Shown: positions 46,790 through 58,961, counted from the stretch's first letter. The stretch is 64,000 bases of DNA from Cheilinus undulatus (GCF_018320785.1 NC_054880.1:1127738-1191737), one strand, 5' to 3'. Notes: a model not told the origin generated them from the letters alone. Numbers and translations are program-made.

Positions 46790-47580
46790 CAATTTTACCC
46801 AAAACTCACTAAACCACATGGAGAAACTGTACCCATCTGTTAGCCTGTATAGCCTTGCTTCCAGGTGGGTACAACCAGTGAGTCCTTCTTAAAGGAGCAA
46901 TGCTCTCTAAAATCACTGGAGATGTTATGTGCCTCATAAGGTCACACATTGCACAAAATGCATCTTTTCAGGCTTCTCTAACAAAAATATATTCCCCTGG
47001 CCTGTCCACCTCCCCACAAGTATCAGACTCCCACATCCCCCTCTTTCTCCACCTTTTAGAAAATTTGTGCTGAAACAAGCTGTTCTCATGATGTCATGTG
47101 GAGTATTAGCTCCGCCCCCAGGTTTGGTTGGCCCTCCCCATTTGGAAGAAAGTCCCACCCTCCTCTCCTGATCCTTGTCTCATCCATTTCCTGAGAGGGG
47201 CGGAGCCATACAGCTCATCAACATTTAAAGACACAGACAAAGAAACAGGGCTGGGGGGGGGGGGTGTAAATGCAAAAATCCTGTACTTGAGTGCTTTTTC
47301 AACACAAATCTTCACAGGCATATTTTAGGGACCTCTGAGACAAATATAAACTTGTCTTAAAGGGGTAAGATATGTGACCTTTAAAAAATATACTGAAATA
47401 TCCCTTTAAATGAAAAATACAGCTCAGTGAGAAAGGCAAATGTCACGTGCGCTTGTTCTTACTGTACATATTTTTCCTTTTCTATCTAGCAAATTCCTTT
47501 ATCTTTGGTTAACTTCATCATCTTTGACATGCCAAATGTCTTAATTTTTTCTTTTCTCCAGCCTCAACCACTGCGTTCTA
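46790..47580. other. Spacer 3' of gene D, probably repeat-derived
   Basis: GCTCCGCCCCCAGG and GAGAGGGGCGGAGCCATACA around 47110 and 47195 form a loose inverted pair, followed by a G-run at 47254-47265. No gene is supported. Confidence 0.4.
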
Positions 47581-47584
47581 ATAT

Positions 47585-47590
47585 TTTAAT
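47585..47590 (-). promoter_or_regulatory. Variant poly(A) signal of gene D
   Basis: ATTAAA on the minus strand, about 53 bp downstream of the stop; no AATAAA lies closer. Confidence 0.5.
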
Positions 47591-47642
47591 AAAAAAAAAA
47601 ACAAGGTCCACACATCTTGTTTTCTGAATCAGTTTTGTATCT

Positions 47643-49621
47643 TTACTTCTGCCATTCAACTTCATCGCCTTCGTTCTCAGCACAGAGTTCTGCAGAGACA
47701 AAGAGAAAAGAGTTCAGTTCTGTCTGGAATCCTCCGTTTATGTTTCAGTTCATTCTTCTACGTCTGAACACGACTCACCGTGCTCTGAGTTGTAGTGGAA
47801 GTCTGGTTCTCCTGTGAAACCCAGACAGCCGGCCTGCTTCTTGAACTGTTCTGTGCACGACTCCTCCACAGTCGGCTTGTTGGCTGGAAACCAACAAGAA
47901 AAGGGAAAGAGAATTAAAGAGATATTAGAGAAATAATTGACTTATATGAGCTGTTTTCTTACACATCAGGTAAATAGCACGAGCTTGGGTTATCTCCAGT
48001 ATGTCCTCTTCAACAAAGCTGCCCATTCTCATCTTCTGAAGAGTCCCTTGAAGGTCTGTGAAGGTGTAGTTGATGCTAGAGACCATACATCCCTCACAGG
48101 CTGGCAGGGAATGGGACTTGGTGGTCATGTTCCCCACTGAGGACAGAAACCATGCAGATGAATGGACGAACTGTCCCTTTATCTGAAGCACACTGTCAGC
48201 CTGCTCCTAGACTCAAATAAAGATGTAGTTCACTGCATGGTAGAGATGTGATGGTAATGATAATTTCACTGTAGACCCGTAAATAGAGGAGAAACATGTG
48301 GAGTCTGTCTGTGGCTACCCTGAGCTTTACGACACAACGTGCCTGCTCTAACGGCACAGGAATAAAAAGGAGTCCAGATTTAGAAAATGACTTCTTTTAA
48401 CTCTCAGATATCTTCACCTGATTTGGCGCCTACACTTCACGGTCAGATTCAAAGGAGTTGTTCAAAAACATTCACACAATTGAATAGCTTTTTTTGTTTC
48501 AACAGACTTAGACTCACTAACCTCCAGAACCAGCATTTTAAACCTCCAGTGTCATGTCAGATCACGTGACTTACTTTCCATATGAGCAACGTTACCCTCA
48601 ATAGAAATAGATACGTTGGCTTTTGAGGAAATGCAAGTTCCATTCCTGGGAAAAGAGAGAAAGTACAATATTCAGAGTTCATACAGGTTCAGGTTGGATT
48701 TTAGAGTTATAAAGATGCTCTGTAAACTGTTGTGACTGAGCAGTTCAGCTTTTAAAGCTAGACAGAGAAATCAAGTAAGTTGTAAAGTCTATCCCCTCAG
48801 GCCCCATCCTCCCCCTTTTTCTCTGTCCCCACTTTTGTGGAATGTCCTGCAGACATTGGAAAATGATTTTTTTTTTTTTTTTTTGTCATTTTCAACATTA
48901 ATATCTTGTTTTTGTGCTGTATTCACTGAATACAGATTTAAAAGATTTGCATCCCAGTGTCTCAACTTTTTTGGAATTCCTGTTTGTGATATGGTGAGTA
49001 ACTGATGTAATCATTCTGTAGATTATCAAATATTGTATCAATATGTAGATTATCACCACCATTTGGTGCTGGAAGAGCTTTAAATTGCACCTTGAAAGAG
49101 CCTGGGAAAAAGAATATGAACTGATTGTTATATACTCACATCCTGTTTCTTTGGATCATGGCGAGGTAATTTGGGCCTGCTGGTCCTTGAGTCAGGTCCA
49201 TCCAGGAGTTCTGCATAATCTTCAGGATGGCCTTCAGTACCTTATGATCAGTGTAACCCATGATGGTGTGCATCCTACCATGGAACTGAAAGATGTCAGT
49301 GAAACAGACACAGAAATTGTATTTATTTACAGAAATAGGAATACAGGAAAAATTCCTGAAGAATAAAATGAGTTTTAGTGGTTGAATGTTATGCTTGATT
49401 CATTTGTAAGGTAGGTAAGTCTTCATTACACTGCAAACTGCTTAAAATCTTCAATGCACATACTTACTAAAGACTAAGACAAGAAGCTGCAGAGGGCTTA
49501 CCTCTGAGGCTCCAGTTATTTGCTTTGGCTTGATCAAGGGTTCACATTCTTCAGGCGTCAGAGCCGAGCTTCCCAGGAACAGGCACACTGCCAGGAGAAG
49601 AGAGCTGAATCGCAGGTCCAT
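47643..49621 (-). CDS. Gene D: type II lipocalin (PSTBP/A1AG-like), complete, 220 aa
   Basis: Exons: 49621-49502, 49285-49140, 48645-48575, 48136-47963, 47883-47779, 47689-47643. GT/AG borders, phases 0, 2, 1, 1, 1. The signal peptide MDLRFSSLLLAVCLFLGSSA is followed by LTPEECEPLI. Exon 2 opens FHGRMHTIMGYTD; Met45 stands where type I genes have the G-x-W Trp. Exon 3 is NGTCISSKANVSISIE, with sequons NGT and NVS. Exon 4 has GNMTTKSHSLPACEGC and INYTFTD (sequons NMT, NYT) and ends ARAIYLM. Exon 5 has [20 protein letters not shown]. Exon 6 is LCAENEGDEVEWQK. The protein would be heavily glycosylated. At under 2 kb it is the most compact complete gene and looks intact. It is a close paralog of gene E. 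Confidence 0.88.
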
Positions 49622-49675
49622 GATGCTGGGCTTCAGAGTGAACCAGGAGAAAAAGACCCTCAGAGTCATTCAGCC

Positions 49676-49682
49676 TTTTATA
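49676..49682 (-). promoter_or_regulatory. TATA box of gene D
   Basis: TATAAAA on the minus strand, followed by GGCTGAATGACTCT, 55 bp upstream of the ATG. Same arrangement as gene E. Confidence 0.78.
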
Positions 49683-49979
49683 GAAATACATGGCCCAGTT
49701 ACAAGGTTGCTCCGGTACCCACGATCTCCACATGGGGGGGTTTCTGGTTCACGTTTCTTTTTTTGTTTTTTGTAATACAAAGATAAACAGAGCGCTCCTA
49801 TCATTACATGATCACCTCACTTCAGCCAAAACAAACACTGACTCATGGACTCACCTTGGCACTGTGACTTCCTAAAAATCATTGATTACCAGCCCACATA
49901 TTCTGCACTCAGGTCATAGTTCAAAGTAAGGCAAGACAGTGAGAATGTTTAATATGTCTGGGTAAGGGTCCTTATTTGA

Positions 49980-50140
49980 CAATATTATTTTGGGGTCTAT
50001 TAGATAGGACAGCTAAAAAGAGACAGGAAATATGAGGGTAGAGAGTCAGGACAGATGTGGATCAAACATGTCCCAAGACCGGGACCACATACACAGGACT
50101 ATATCCTCAGAGCCTGCTCTACCAGCTGAGCTAAACTGGT
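49980..50140 (-). mobile_element. tRNA-derived SINE, paralogous to 4323-4482
   Basis: Same position relative to gene D as the SINE at 4323 has to gene E, with an A-box-like TTTAGCTCAGCTGG on the minus strand. The flanking TCCTTATTT / TTCATTATTTTA repeat is partly decayed. It predates the D/E duplication. Confidence 0.7.
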
Positions 50141-50159
50141 ACCAGATAAGGTTCATTAT

Positions 50160-51360
50160 TTTAAAAATGTAATGTGACAAGGTTTCTATGGTGGCCTAGA
50201 AGTGCAATACAAAATTACAAAGTCTGAAAACACTTTTACAAAGCTTGAAATAAATTTACATTAACAAAAATATTTTTACATGATAAACTGCATTAGCAAA
50301 CACTTTCATAAATTATGAAACACATTTACTTTTTTACTTTCAAATAAATTTACAAAACTAAAAAAACAAATTACAAAGTCTGAAACACTTACAAAGCTTG
50401 ACGCCAATTTCCATAAAAAGTATGTTTTCTCATTAAAACAAATTTACAAAAAGTTAAAAACAAAGTGACAACGTCTGAAATACTTTTACAAAGCTTGAAA
50501 AAAAAAAGGATAATAATGAAAACATTTAAAAATTAAAAACATTCATTAGCAAAACACTTGTACACATGACGTAACACATTTACACTTTACAAAAAAATGG
50601 ACAAAAATTTTGATAAAACATTACAAATCTGAAACACTGACAATGCTTGAAACAAATTTACACTGACAAATTACATTTTACAAAACAAATTTACAAAGTC
50701 TGAAATGCTTAAAATGGTTGAAATGCATTTAAATTCACAAACACATTTAAAAAACAAATCTTCATCAGTGAATTGCATTTTACTAAACAAATTTACAAAG
50801 TCCAGGACAAAATTACAAAATGTTGAAACACTAACAAAAGATAAAAAACAGTAATGCAAACATGTTTACATCTCATCAAACTGACATTAGCAAAACACAA
50901 CTGAATAAACACATTTATATTTTACAAAGCAATACAAACATCCAGTACAAAGTTACAAAGTCTAAAATCCTTTTGCAAAACGTTAACATATTTACACTAA
51001 CAAAAATATTTTTTAAAATTCATAAAACAGATTTACATTGGCAAAACAAATCTGTAAAACAGGAAACAGTTTAACGAGAGCTAAGACAGTTTCACAAGTA
51101 ACAGAACTGTTTATAAATTTACAAATGATGATATCGCACAGAGGGGGAGTGTACATAATGCCAGAAGTCCCCCTGGAATTGGTTTATTGAGATTTTTTTT
51201 TATCAGTTTTTTTGGTCCAGAGGCCATTCAGTATGTCCTCTGTGGAGTTCATAGTGGATGAGTGGTGTTTTTTTATTTTTGACAACCTGAGACTCTTCAT
51301 GCAATTTCCTTTTCATGTGGATTTTCTTTTGAAATTTTGAGTGACAATTATCAGACATCC

Positions 51361-51392
<32 letters not shown>

Positions 51393-52740
51393 TGTCCTGA
51401 CACTTTTAAATATGCCTTTGCTCACGAAGAGCTTTTTCTTGCATTGTATATATTTTTGTAAAATGTAAATTTGTTTCAGTTTTTTAAAAAATGTTTCAGA
51501 TTTTGTAATTTTTTGTTTTGTCTAGCAATTATTTTTACTTATTCGAATAGAAAGTGTAAAAATGTTTTTTGAAATGTAATTTTTTTTAAGTTTGAGGGTT
51601 TTTTGTTTTAAGTTTGAGTATTTTGCATTGAACTTCCTAGAATATTTTTTGAAAAACAATTTTTTTTGTCATTTGTAAAAGTGTTTTGTTAATGTAATGT
51701 TGTATAATAAAATTTAAAATGTTTCCATTAATGTTAAGTTTTTTCAAGTTTTGAACAAGTATTACAAACTTTGTAATTTTCTATGGCTTTTTGCAAATTT
51801 GTTTATTTAAAGGGTAGATATTTTATGGTTTTTCTGATGTGAAGTTGTAGAATGAAATGTTGAAATGTTTACCTTAATGTAAAAAGCTTAAGTTTGTCAG
51901 ATTTTTTATTTTGTATAGGGATTTTCATACATTTTTTTTTCTTTGTCATTTGTCAAAGGATTTTGCTATTGTTAAGTTGAATAAGGAAATGTAAAAATGT
52001 TTTCGCCAATATAAATTTGTTTCAATGTTTTGTAAAAGTGTTTCAGACTTTGTTACTTTGGATTGGACTTTCTGTAAAGTACACATTTTTGTCATTTACA
52101 AGAGTGTTTGCTGATGTAAACTTGTTTTATGAAATGTAAAAATGTTTTGTTTATATTAACTTGTTTCAATTTCATAAATTTGTTTCACACTTTGTAGTTT
52201 TTTTAATGAATTTTGTAAATGTGTTTGTAAAATGAAAATGTGTTTCAACATGTTTGTTTTCAAATGGAAAGTTGTTCAAAGAAAATTTAAAAAATGCTTT
52301 TGTTAGTGTAAATTTGTTTCAAGTTTGTTTCAAGCATTTCAGACCTTTTATTTTGTGTTGGACTTTTTTTTTTTACTTGTTTTGTTAAATGTCCTTTTTT
52401 GTCATTTGCAAAAGTGTTAATGTAAATTGTTTAAAGATTTTTAAAAGTGCTGCCGCTTGGTAATTTTTTCAGACTTTATGTAAATATGTTTTGAAAAATG
52501 TAAATGGGTTTCATCATTTGTAGGTGTTCCTAATGTAAAATTGTAATCCTGTAATGTAAGGTTGATAATTTTTACTTTGAAGTTTGAAAAAGTGTTTCAC
52601 ACTATGTAATTCTGAATTGGACTTTTGTAAACTTGTTTTGTGAAATGTAATTTGACATTTGTAAAATAATTTTTCTAATGTAAACATACTTTATAACCTG
52701 TAAAAATGTTTTTTGTTAACGTAAATTTGTTTTAGGTGTT
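50160..52740. repeat. Large fold-back repeat, copy 2 (uninterrupted)
   Basis: The left arm (about 50160-51130) consists of degenerate ACAAA-rich units such as TTTACAAAGTCTGAAACAC and CTTGAAACAAATTTACA. The right arm (about 51440-52740) carries the reverse complement, TGTAAATTTGTTTCAAG and GTGTTTCAGACTTTGTAA. The central 300 bp hold ATCGCACAGAGGGGGAGTGT and a poly(A) run. Each arm is itself a tandem array. No coding capacity is seen. The other copy is at 4510-8985, interrupted by piggyBac. Confidence 0.75.
51366..51392. repeat. Poly(A) tract in the fold-back centre
   Basis: An A-run of about 27 bases next to the TTAA (51406-51409) that corresponds to the piggyBac insertion site of the other copy. 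Confidence 0.9.
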
Positions 52741-52912
52741 GTTGAGATCATGCTTTATAATTGAAGAATTACTGTTACACTGAGAACTTTCTAGTCACCG
52801 AACTTTAAATGATTACAAATGCGCTTGTGTCATCTTGCATAGGCCCTATTTATTTACGTCTTTCTGTGGTTCTATCATGAACTGCTTACAGTCAGTGCCC
52901 ATAATAAAGTCT

Positions 52913-53042
52913 TGCTGCACACATATGAAGGGAGAACATGCAGACTCCACAAAGCAAAGCTCCTGTCTGATGGGGGCTTGAACCAGGGACTCTCTCACAG
53001 TGGGTTGACAGTGTTACTCACTATACCACCATACATCCCTAA
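52913..53042 (-). mobile_element. tRNA-like SINE/repeat fragment
   Basis: On the minus strand: GGTGGTATAGTGAGTAACAC, then CAGTCCCTGGTTCAAGCCCC-like B-box sequence (GGTTCAAGCCC, about 52974-52984), then GTGGAGTCTGCATGTTCTCC. This order is the familiar fish repeat with a tRNA-like head. It is truncated after the TTCTCCC motif. Confidence 0.65.
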
Positions 53043-53049
53043 GCAGGTT

Positions 53050-55180
53050 TATAATAGCTTTATATTTTCACTTTGATTTAGTCAGATGGTTTAGACTGTT
53101 AGCCATATAGCAAATAAACATTTGGCCAATGTTTGGGCATTTAGCAAGCCAATCTGTCCCTCTATTCAGCTGCCACAAACTCAAAGTTTTTGTCTTCACA
53201 GTCACGTTTAAATGAAAAATAATTTTACAGGGGAGCAATCTGTCAAGGAAACAAGAGCCAAGAAAATGAACTCCAGCCTTCTGTGAATTCAGGTTCAAAG
53301 ACGGTTCCAGGACACTGTTCTGCAGGTTTGTTGACCTGTCCTCATCTGCCCATGAAGCACAAACACAAACATTTGAGACAAACACGTGGTCCTGCTAAAA
53401 CCAACAGTGACTCGTGGCCTCAACTCATCTTTTCAAAGAAAACTCCCACACATTGTCAGATTTGGAGAACAGTTGATTTGCACTGTTTTGGACTTTCCTC
53501 AGGTAAACAGCTAAAATATTAAGATTAAAGGTAACGAACTAAAGAGAAAAGTGTAGCTGAAAAAACTCATGGGCGTTCAAGAACCAAGTGATAAAAATGC
53601 AGTTGAATAAGAAAAAAATAGATGAAAAAAAAGTGATAATAAAAATTAAGGTGATGAAAATGTTTGTGAATTTAAATATTTAATGATGAACATTTTTGCG
53701 AAGTAAAATAAAAGTAATATTCCAATAATTAAATAATCAATTTGTATCGTTGACAACATGTCAGTTTTGTGACTTCCACCCTAAAAAAAAATTTGCTCTT
53801 ATACTAAACTCTGGACTTTAACGTCTGAAACTTTACAGCAGTGATGGAGAGTTTTTACATTTTTTTCGGTACTATTTCATCACTAAATTACCTTTTGGGA
53901 ATTTTGGTGGTAAGAAATTGATGTTAGTGATTATGAATATTTAAAAATTTGATGTTAAATTTGAAATATTCTTTGTTGTTTTAGGAAGTTGAGAAGCTCA
54001 AAGCGCAGCGAGCCCGTCAAAGACAACCCTTACCAACCCCAACCAGTGACTCAGACCACAACAGTCGGCTAAAGCTTCCTAGGTCGCAGGAGTGACATTT
54101 TTATGGTAACATACAACAGGACGGTCAGACTCACCTCCTGCAATTATCCAGACATCATCCAGATCCATCAGCTGAAGTGTATTTTTCTATTATTTTCTAA
54201 CTGTAAGACTATGTCTGCTTCTGCCGCTGGAACTTTGAAATTACATCTCCAGTATAGGTATCGTGACTCCACCATGTCTACATGGACTGCAGAGGGTTTC
54301 CAATCCTTTAATGTTTGTGAAACTGTAAATATTAACAGTCAAAAACAACCATTTCTTACTTTAAAAAATCAAAAAAGGTCTAACTGATGTAATAATAACC
54401 CAGCTTAAATTCCAACTCTTGGATATATTTACAAAGATCTTGTGACAGAAGGAGTGATAGTTTTTTCACGGTTTGAAACCCAGAAAATATGCCTCCTGTC
54501 CAAGAGCCACCTTGTGGTCTGAGTCACTGCAGGGATGGAGGCGTCTCTGATGGGCTTGCCAGCTTCCTTCACCTGGCTGAGCCTGGAGATTCTCCAAGAT
54601 TAAAACAACAGATGATATTTCCAATTCAACGTCAGTTTTCTTTGAACGGCAAATATACAGTCATGGGGTAATGTGTTACAATGTAATCTGATAGAGTACT
54701 CAGATTACTTTTTAAATCTGATATTAGTTAGATTTTTATTAAAGTAATCCATTACTCAAAGAAAAATCCCAGTTTCCTTTCTCTTAGAGAAAAAATGTAT
54801 CACCTCAAAACTTCCCAAAAGGTCATTCAAATCAAACCCAGAAGTCTTTAAAAACACTCCATTACTGCTGTAAAGTCTGAGGGATTTCAAACTCAGAGTT
54901 GCCAACTTAACAACTTTGACACTATATTTAGTGAGTTTGTGCCCCCTCGGACCTCTGTAACAGTTTCATACCCCATCATAGGGGTTTAATGGTTCACAGA
55001 GGTCAGTACGGGTTCAGTTCATCAATAAAAAGAGAAATCCCAGATTCATAAAAATAGATGTCCTTCACTTATTATCCTTTATTTTACCAAAATTGGGGCA
55101 GCTTGTACCTTTTTTTCATGTTTGAAAACTACATTTGAATCAATCAATACTTTGATCCATCAAGTGTTACTAAGAACTGA
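53050..55180. other. Intergenic spacer, no gene found
   Basis: Contains A/T-rich stretches and an AATCTGATA / TAGAGTACTCAGATTAC region around 54690. Several short reading frames lack any family motif. Confidence 0.45.
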
Positions 55181-55602
55181 AGGTGCAGCTCTATAAATTA
55201 GAATATCATCAAAACTTTTGAATAAATTCAGCAAGTCAAACTCATATTTTTCATAGATTCAATCAACTCAGACTGATATATTACAAGGCATTGCTGCAGT
55301 AATTCAAGTAAAAGGAGCCACGACCAAGTACTGAGTGCTGTACATGTTCATACTTTTCAACTGTTCAACATTTCTGTGTTAAAATTCTTTTTCTATTGGT
55401 TTTAAGTTATATTTATTTTTTTCTGATATACAGAATTTGGGGGTTTTATTATCTGTAATGATAATCATCAAAATTAAAAGAAATAAAAATGTGAAATACA
55501 TCTGTCTGTGTGTAATGGATCTATGTATAGTTTCTCTTTTCCATTAATTAAAAAAAAAAATCAACTTTTTGATGATATTCTAATTTACTGAGATGCACCT
55601 GT
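55181..55602. mobile_element. Non-autonomous TIR element of about 420 bp
   Basis: The left end AGGTGCAGCTCTATAAATTA continues GAATATCATCAAAAC. The right end, read inward, is AGGTGCATCTCAGTAAATTA followed by GAATATCATCAAAAAG. The ends match over about 35 bp. No transposase; the superfamily is undecided. Confidence 0.7.
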
Positions 55603-55609
55603 GTCAGCG

Positions 55610-56410
55610 ATAGCTGGTTCAGCCTGTAATATATCAAACGTGAGGAAAAAAAAGAGGGAAATGTAACAAAAATACAGCATAATATGCAAATTAGGATATA
55701 TGTATGTTATAATTAATGTGTCATATTTCTGATTTATGAAGTGTGCTGTAACACTGTTTTTAATAAAAAATCTGGTGCAGTGGTTATGCTTGTAAAATCC
55801 TGACTCACGTTCGTCAGTGACACTAGCTCATGTTAACAACAGAGTCTGAGCAGAGCGCTGAAAGGCACATTTGTTGTTGCTGTTCTCTACTTCCACTGGC
55901 CCATGCAAAGTCTTTAATTCTTTGTGTTTTGTTTTGCCTTTTTCTTCCTCTTCTGCATTGGTTGGTGCTTACCTTACAGTTTGGAGCATCACTGCCACCT
56001 TTATTTGTGGGTAATACTGTCATCTGTATTTGCTATTGTTTCTCCATTCAGACTGTTAAAGGAATTCAGACGTATTTGTTGGGGCACTGATTTAGGATGA
56101 ATAGAGTTTCAGTAGAGAAAAGGTCACACGGTAAGTCAATTATTTCACTGAAAAAATCTGAAACATTTTCTTTTTCTTTATCACCAGTTGTTCCAGGACA
56201 GACAAGTATGGAAGCCAATTTTCACCACTTAAAAATGGTAGACTATTCTAAAAAAAAATACAATGTCAACATTATAAAATAAAAAATGAAATTATGAGCT
56301 GAAATTTATCAGTATGAGATGGAAAGTCAAAGTTACGCCAGTGCATCTCATAATTTACACTTTTTATGTCAACACACCAGTGCAGCAAAAACCAAAAACC
56401 TGATCACCAC
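55610..56410. other. Spacer, no gene found
   Basis: Nothing recognised. The antisense and sense reading frames at 55823-56090 overlap each other and show no motif. Confidence 0.45.
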
Positions 56411-56417
56411 TGACAGT

Positions 56418-56986
56418 AGCTGCGTTCCCATGACAGTTTTTTTGCAAAATAAAAGCAATATTTCTTAAATTTTGACTAAGTACAATTGCGCTTTGAATGT
56501 GTTTCCATTGAAGGGAGTTTTGGGCATGAGCCTCGAATTCTCGTAAAATCTCATCTCACGAGACTCCGCTGCAAGGAAGCTGGACGTTAAAACCTGTTGC
56601 GTGTTGGTACAAGTGCGTGTTGAACAAAAGATGAAGGCAAAGGATGATAGTTCAGAGGCAAAGTTCGAATGTGTGGCAAAAGTCACATATAAGGGTATAA
56701 GTATGATGTTTAGAAAAGTCTCGCCTCTTCTGTCCACACGTCTTGGAGTGACTGGTCATTTGACACCGTACATTACATCTTGTGATGTGTATATGCAGAA
56801 AAAGTGTTTCCATTGCACTCTTGTGATATCTGTATCAAAGCATCTGAAAAACCTCCAATGAGAGTGTAAACAATTTTAAGCAATATTTGAGAGGTTTCAA
56901 AATTCAGGTGTTTCCATTACCAGTTTCTTATTGCGCTAGTTAGATTTTGCGCATTTCTAAGGGTAATGGAAACTACTATGGCAGCT
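56418..56986. mobile_element. 618-bp-family element, plus orientation, decayed
   Basis: Starts AGCTGCGTTCCCATGACAG after AGT (56415-56417). The interior follows the element at 13800 (AAGCAATATTTCTTAA, GGGAGTTTTGGGCA, GTGTTTCCATTGCAC). The right end is disturbed at GGTAATGGAAACTACTATGG. Confidence 0.65.
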
Positions 56987-56989
56987 ACT

Positions 56990-57606
56990 AGCTGGGTTTC
57001 CATTACACTTGGAAATGCACAAAATCGAAATAGTGCAATAAAAAAACTGGTAATGGAAACACCTGAATTTCGAAAAAACCCTAAAATATTGCTAAAAAGT
57101 TTTTACGCTTTCATGAGGAGGTTTTTCAGGCGTTTCGATATAGAAATATATCGCAAAAGTGCAATGGAAACTCTTTCCCCACATTTACAAGTCACGGTAC
57201 GTGACGTACGGTGTCCAGTGATCAGTCACGCCCAGACAACATGGCGCAGTACATGCAGACAGAAGAAGAGACGAGATTTTTCTTAACACCATACTTCTAC
57301 CCGTATGCGTGGCTTGTGCCATACATACAGACTTTACCTCTGAACTATCATCCGTTGCCTTCGTCTTTTGTTCAAAATTATCAAGGCAACCACCGTAGAT
57401 GTAACCAAAACCGAACCAACACGCAACAGGTTTTGAGCGTCAAGCTTCCCTGCAGCGGATTCATGCGAGATTAGATTTTATGAGAATTGCAAGGCCAATG
57501 TCCAAAACTCCCTTCAATGGAAACACATTCAAAGCGCAATTGTACTTCATCGAAATTTAAGGAGTATTTTTTTTATTTTGCGAAAAACTGTAATGGAAAC
57601 CCAGCT
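56990..57606. mobile_element. 618-bp-family element, opposite orientation, intact ends
   Basis: The ends AGCTGGGTTTCCATTACA and (from the right) AGCTGGGTTTCCATTACA are identical over 18 bp and flanked by ACT on both sides (56987-56989 and 57607-57609). It lies head-on against the copy at 56418, forming a large inverted pair. Confidence 0.78.
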
Positions 57607-57639
57607 ACTATCAGTTTGGGAACAGAGGAAAAATACTTT

Positions 57640-58430
57640 TTCACAGCTCTACACTGTGTTCCAAATTATTATGCAAATGTGATTTTAATCAAACAAACAT
57701 TTGATATTTAATTTTTAAATTAAAGTTTTCAGTTCTGTTAGTTTCCATTGCCTTCATCAGTCTCAGACAGATTTAGCCATTAGGTTACCAGGTGGGCCTA
57801 GTTAAAGGGAAACTACGTAAGGAGGCTGGTCACAGGTTTCATTAATGTGGGAAAGAAAGATCTTTTGCAGATATTACTGGATATTTCATGAGAAATTAAG
57901 AAAAGATTGAAAAGATTTGTGTGTGATTCAGAGCGCAGACGAGTTAGTTCAGATAAAGGTGTATTAAGGAAAGTTTCTGTATGGCAGATCTTAAAAGAGC
58001 AGCCTGGACTTACTGTCTTTAAAAGCTTTTAAGCCATCAACCCAGTGGTGCACAGTCAAGATCTAAACGTCCTTTTTCAGACAACCTGGGCTTTAGGTAT
58101 ATGTGTGCTGCAGTCATGTCACTTGAATTATTAAAGAAGTTGTTACAATAAAGATGAAAAAAGCCAAGCAGAAATCAAAACTCAAGTGAAAAAAGTGAAA
58201 ACAAAGATCATTCTGTGACAAAAAGTCTTAAAAATATTTACATATTTACAAAACAGCCCATGCACCTTTTGGAATTGGCTTATTTTTAGTCATAATTCAA
58301 AGCAGTTCCTGTCTGCAGAGACAAAAACAGACACATCACAACCTCTCTGTGTCTCTTTCTCTTCATTATGAGTCTATCAGGCTTTCTGATCCAGTTTCAA
58401 AGTGTTTGCACATGTGCCATTTGGCAAAGC
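57640..58430. other. Possible mariner-like terminus and spacer
   Basis: CACTGTGTTCCAAATTATTA at 57652 resembles a DNA-transposon end known from fish. The sequence after it (57860-58080) may be decayed transposase, but I cannot read a clear motif. No gene. Confidence 0.35.
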
Positions 58431-58434
58431 ACAA

Positions 58435-58960
58435 TGTGACGATGGAACAGCCTGCCATTGGTTGTCACAGCCTGTCACCATGCATTTTCGAGAATTGCTA
58501 TGATGGCTAAGACTGGAGGAACTGCAGGAATGATCAAAAAATTTGATTATGAATGGATGAAAAGACGTTAAATATCAGAGTTACTGGTGTGGGTTTAAAC
58601 TTTAGAGAGTCACCTAAGTTTCAGGCTTGCTAGAAAACATTCTGTAAGAACTACAAAGGCATGGATAAAATCATTAGAATGGCACAATGGAGGGCTTTCA
58701 GAAGCAAAACAAAACCGTGGCTATGATTTATGTTTCAAACATTATTTAACTTTATATAATATGTGTCTCTTCTTGTTGTTGTTACTATTACGCCAGAGCC
58801 GGAGGTTTTTTTTTTTTTTTTTTTTTTAACCTTTTTTCTGTCCTGAATATTTCACTACTTACGGGGCTCAAAAGTAGCTTGATAATTAAGAATGTCTGTG
58901 TTTTAGTATGTTGAATACTAGGCAAAGTCATAAAAAGCTCAAAACATGACCTGTTTGCAG
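58435..58960. repeat. Interspersed repeat R1, longest copy
   Basis: Joins, in one piece, sequences that occur separately at 19100-19350 and 32955-33190 (CAGCCTGCCATTGGTTGTCA through CATGGATAAAATCATTAGAA) and at 21895-22010 (AATATTTCACTACTTACGGG onward). It contains a T-run at 58807-58827. The family is not identified. Confidence 0.55.
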
Positions 58961-58961
58961 A

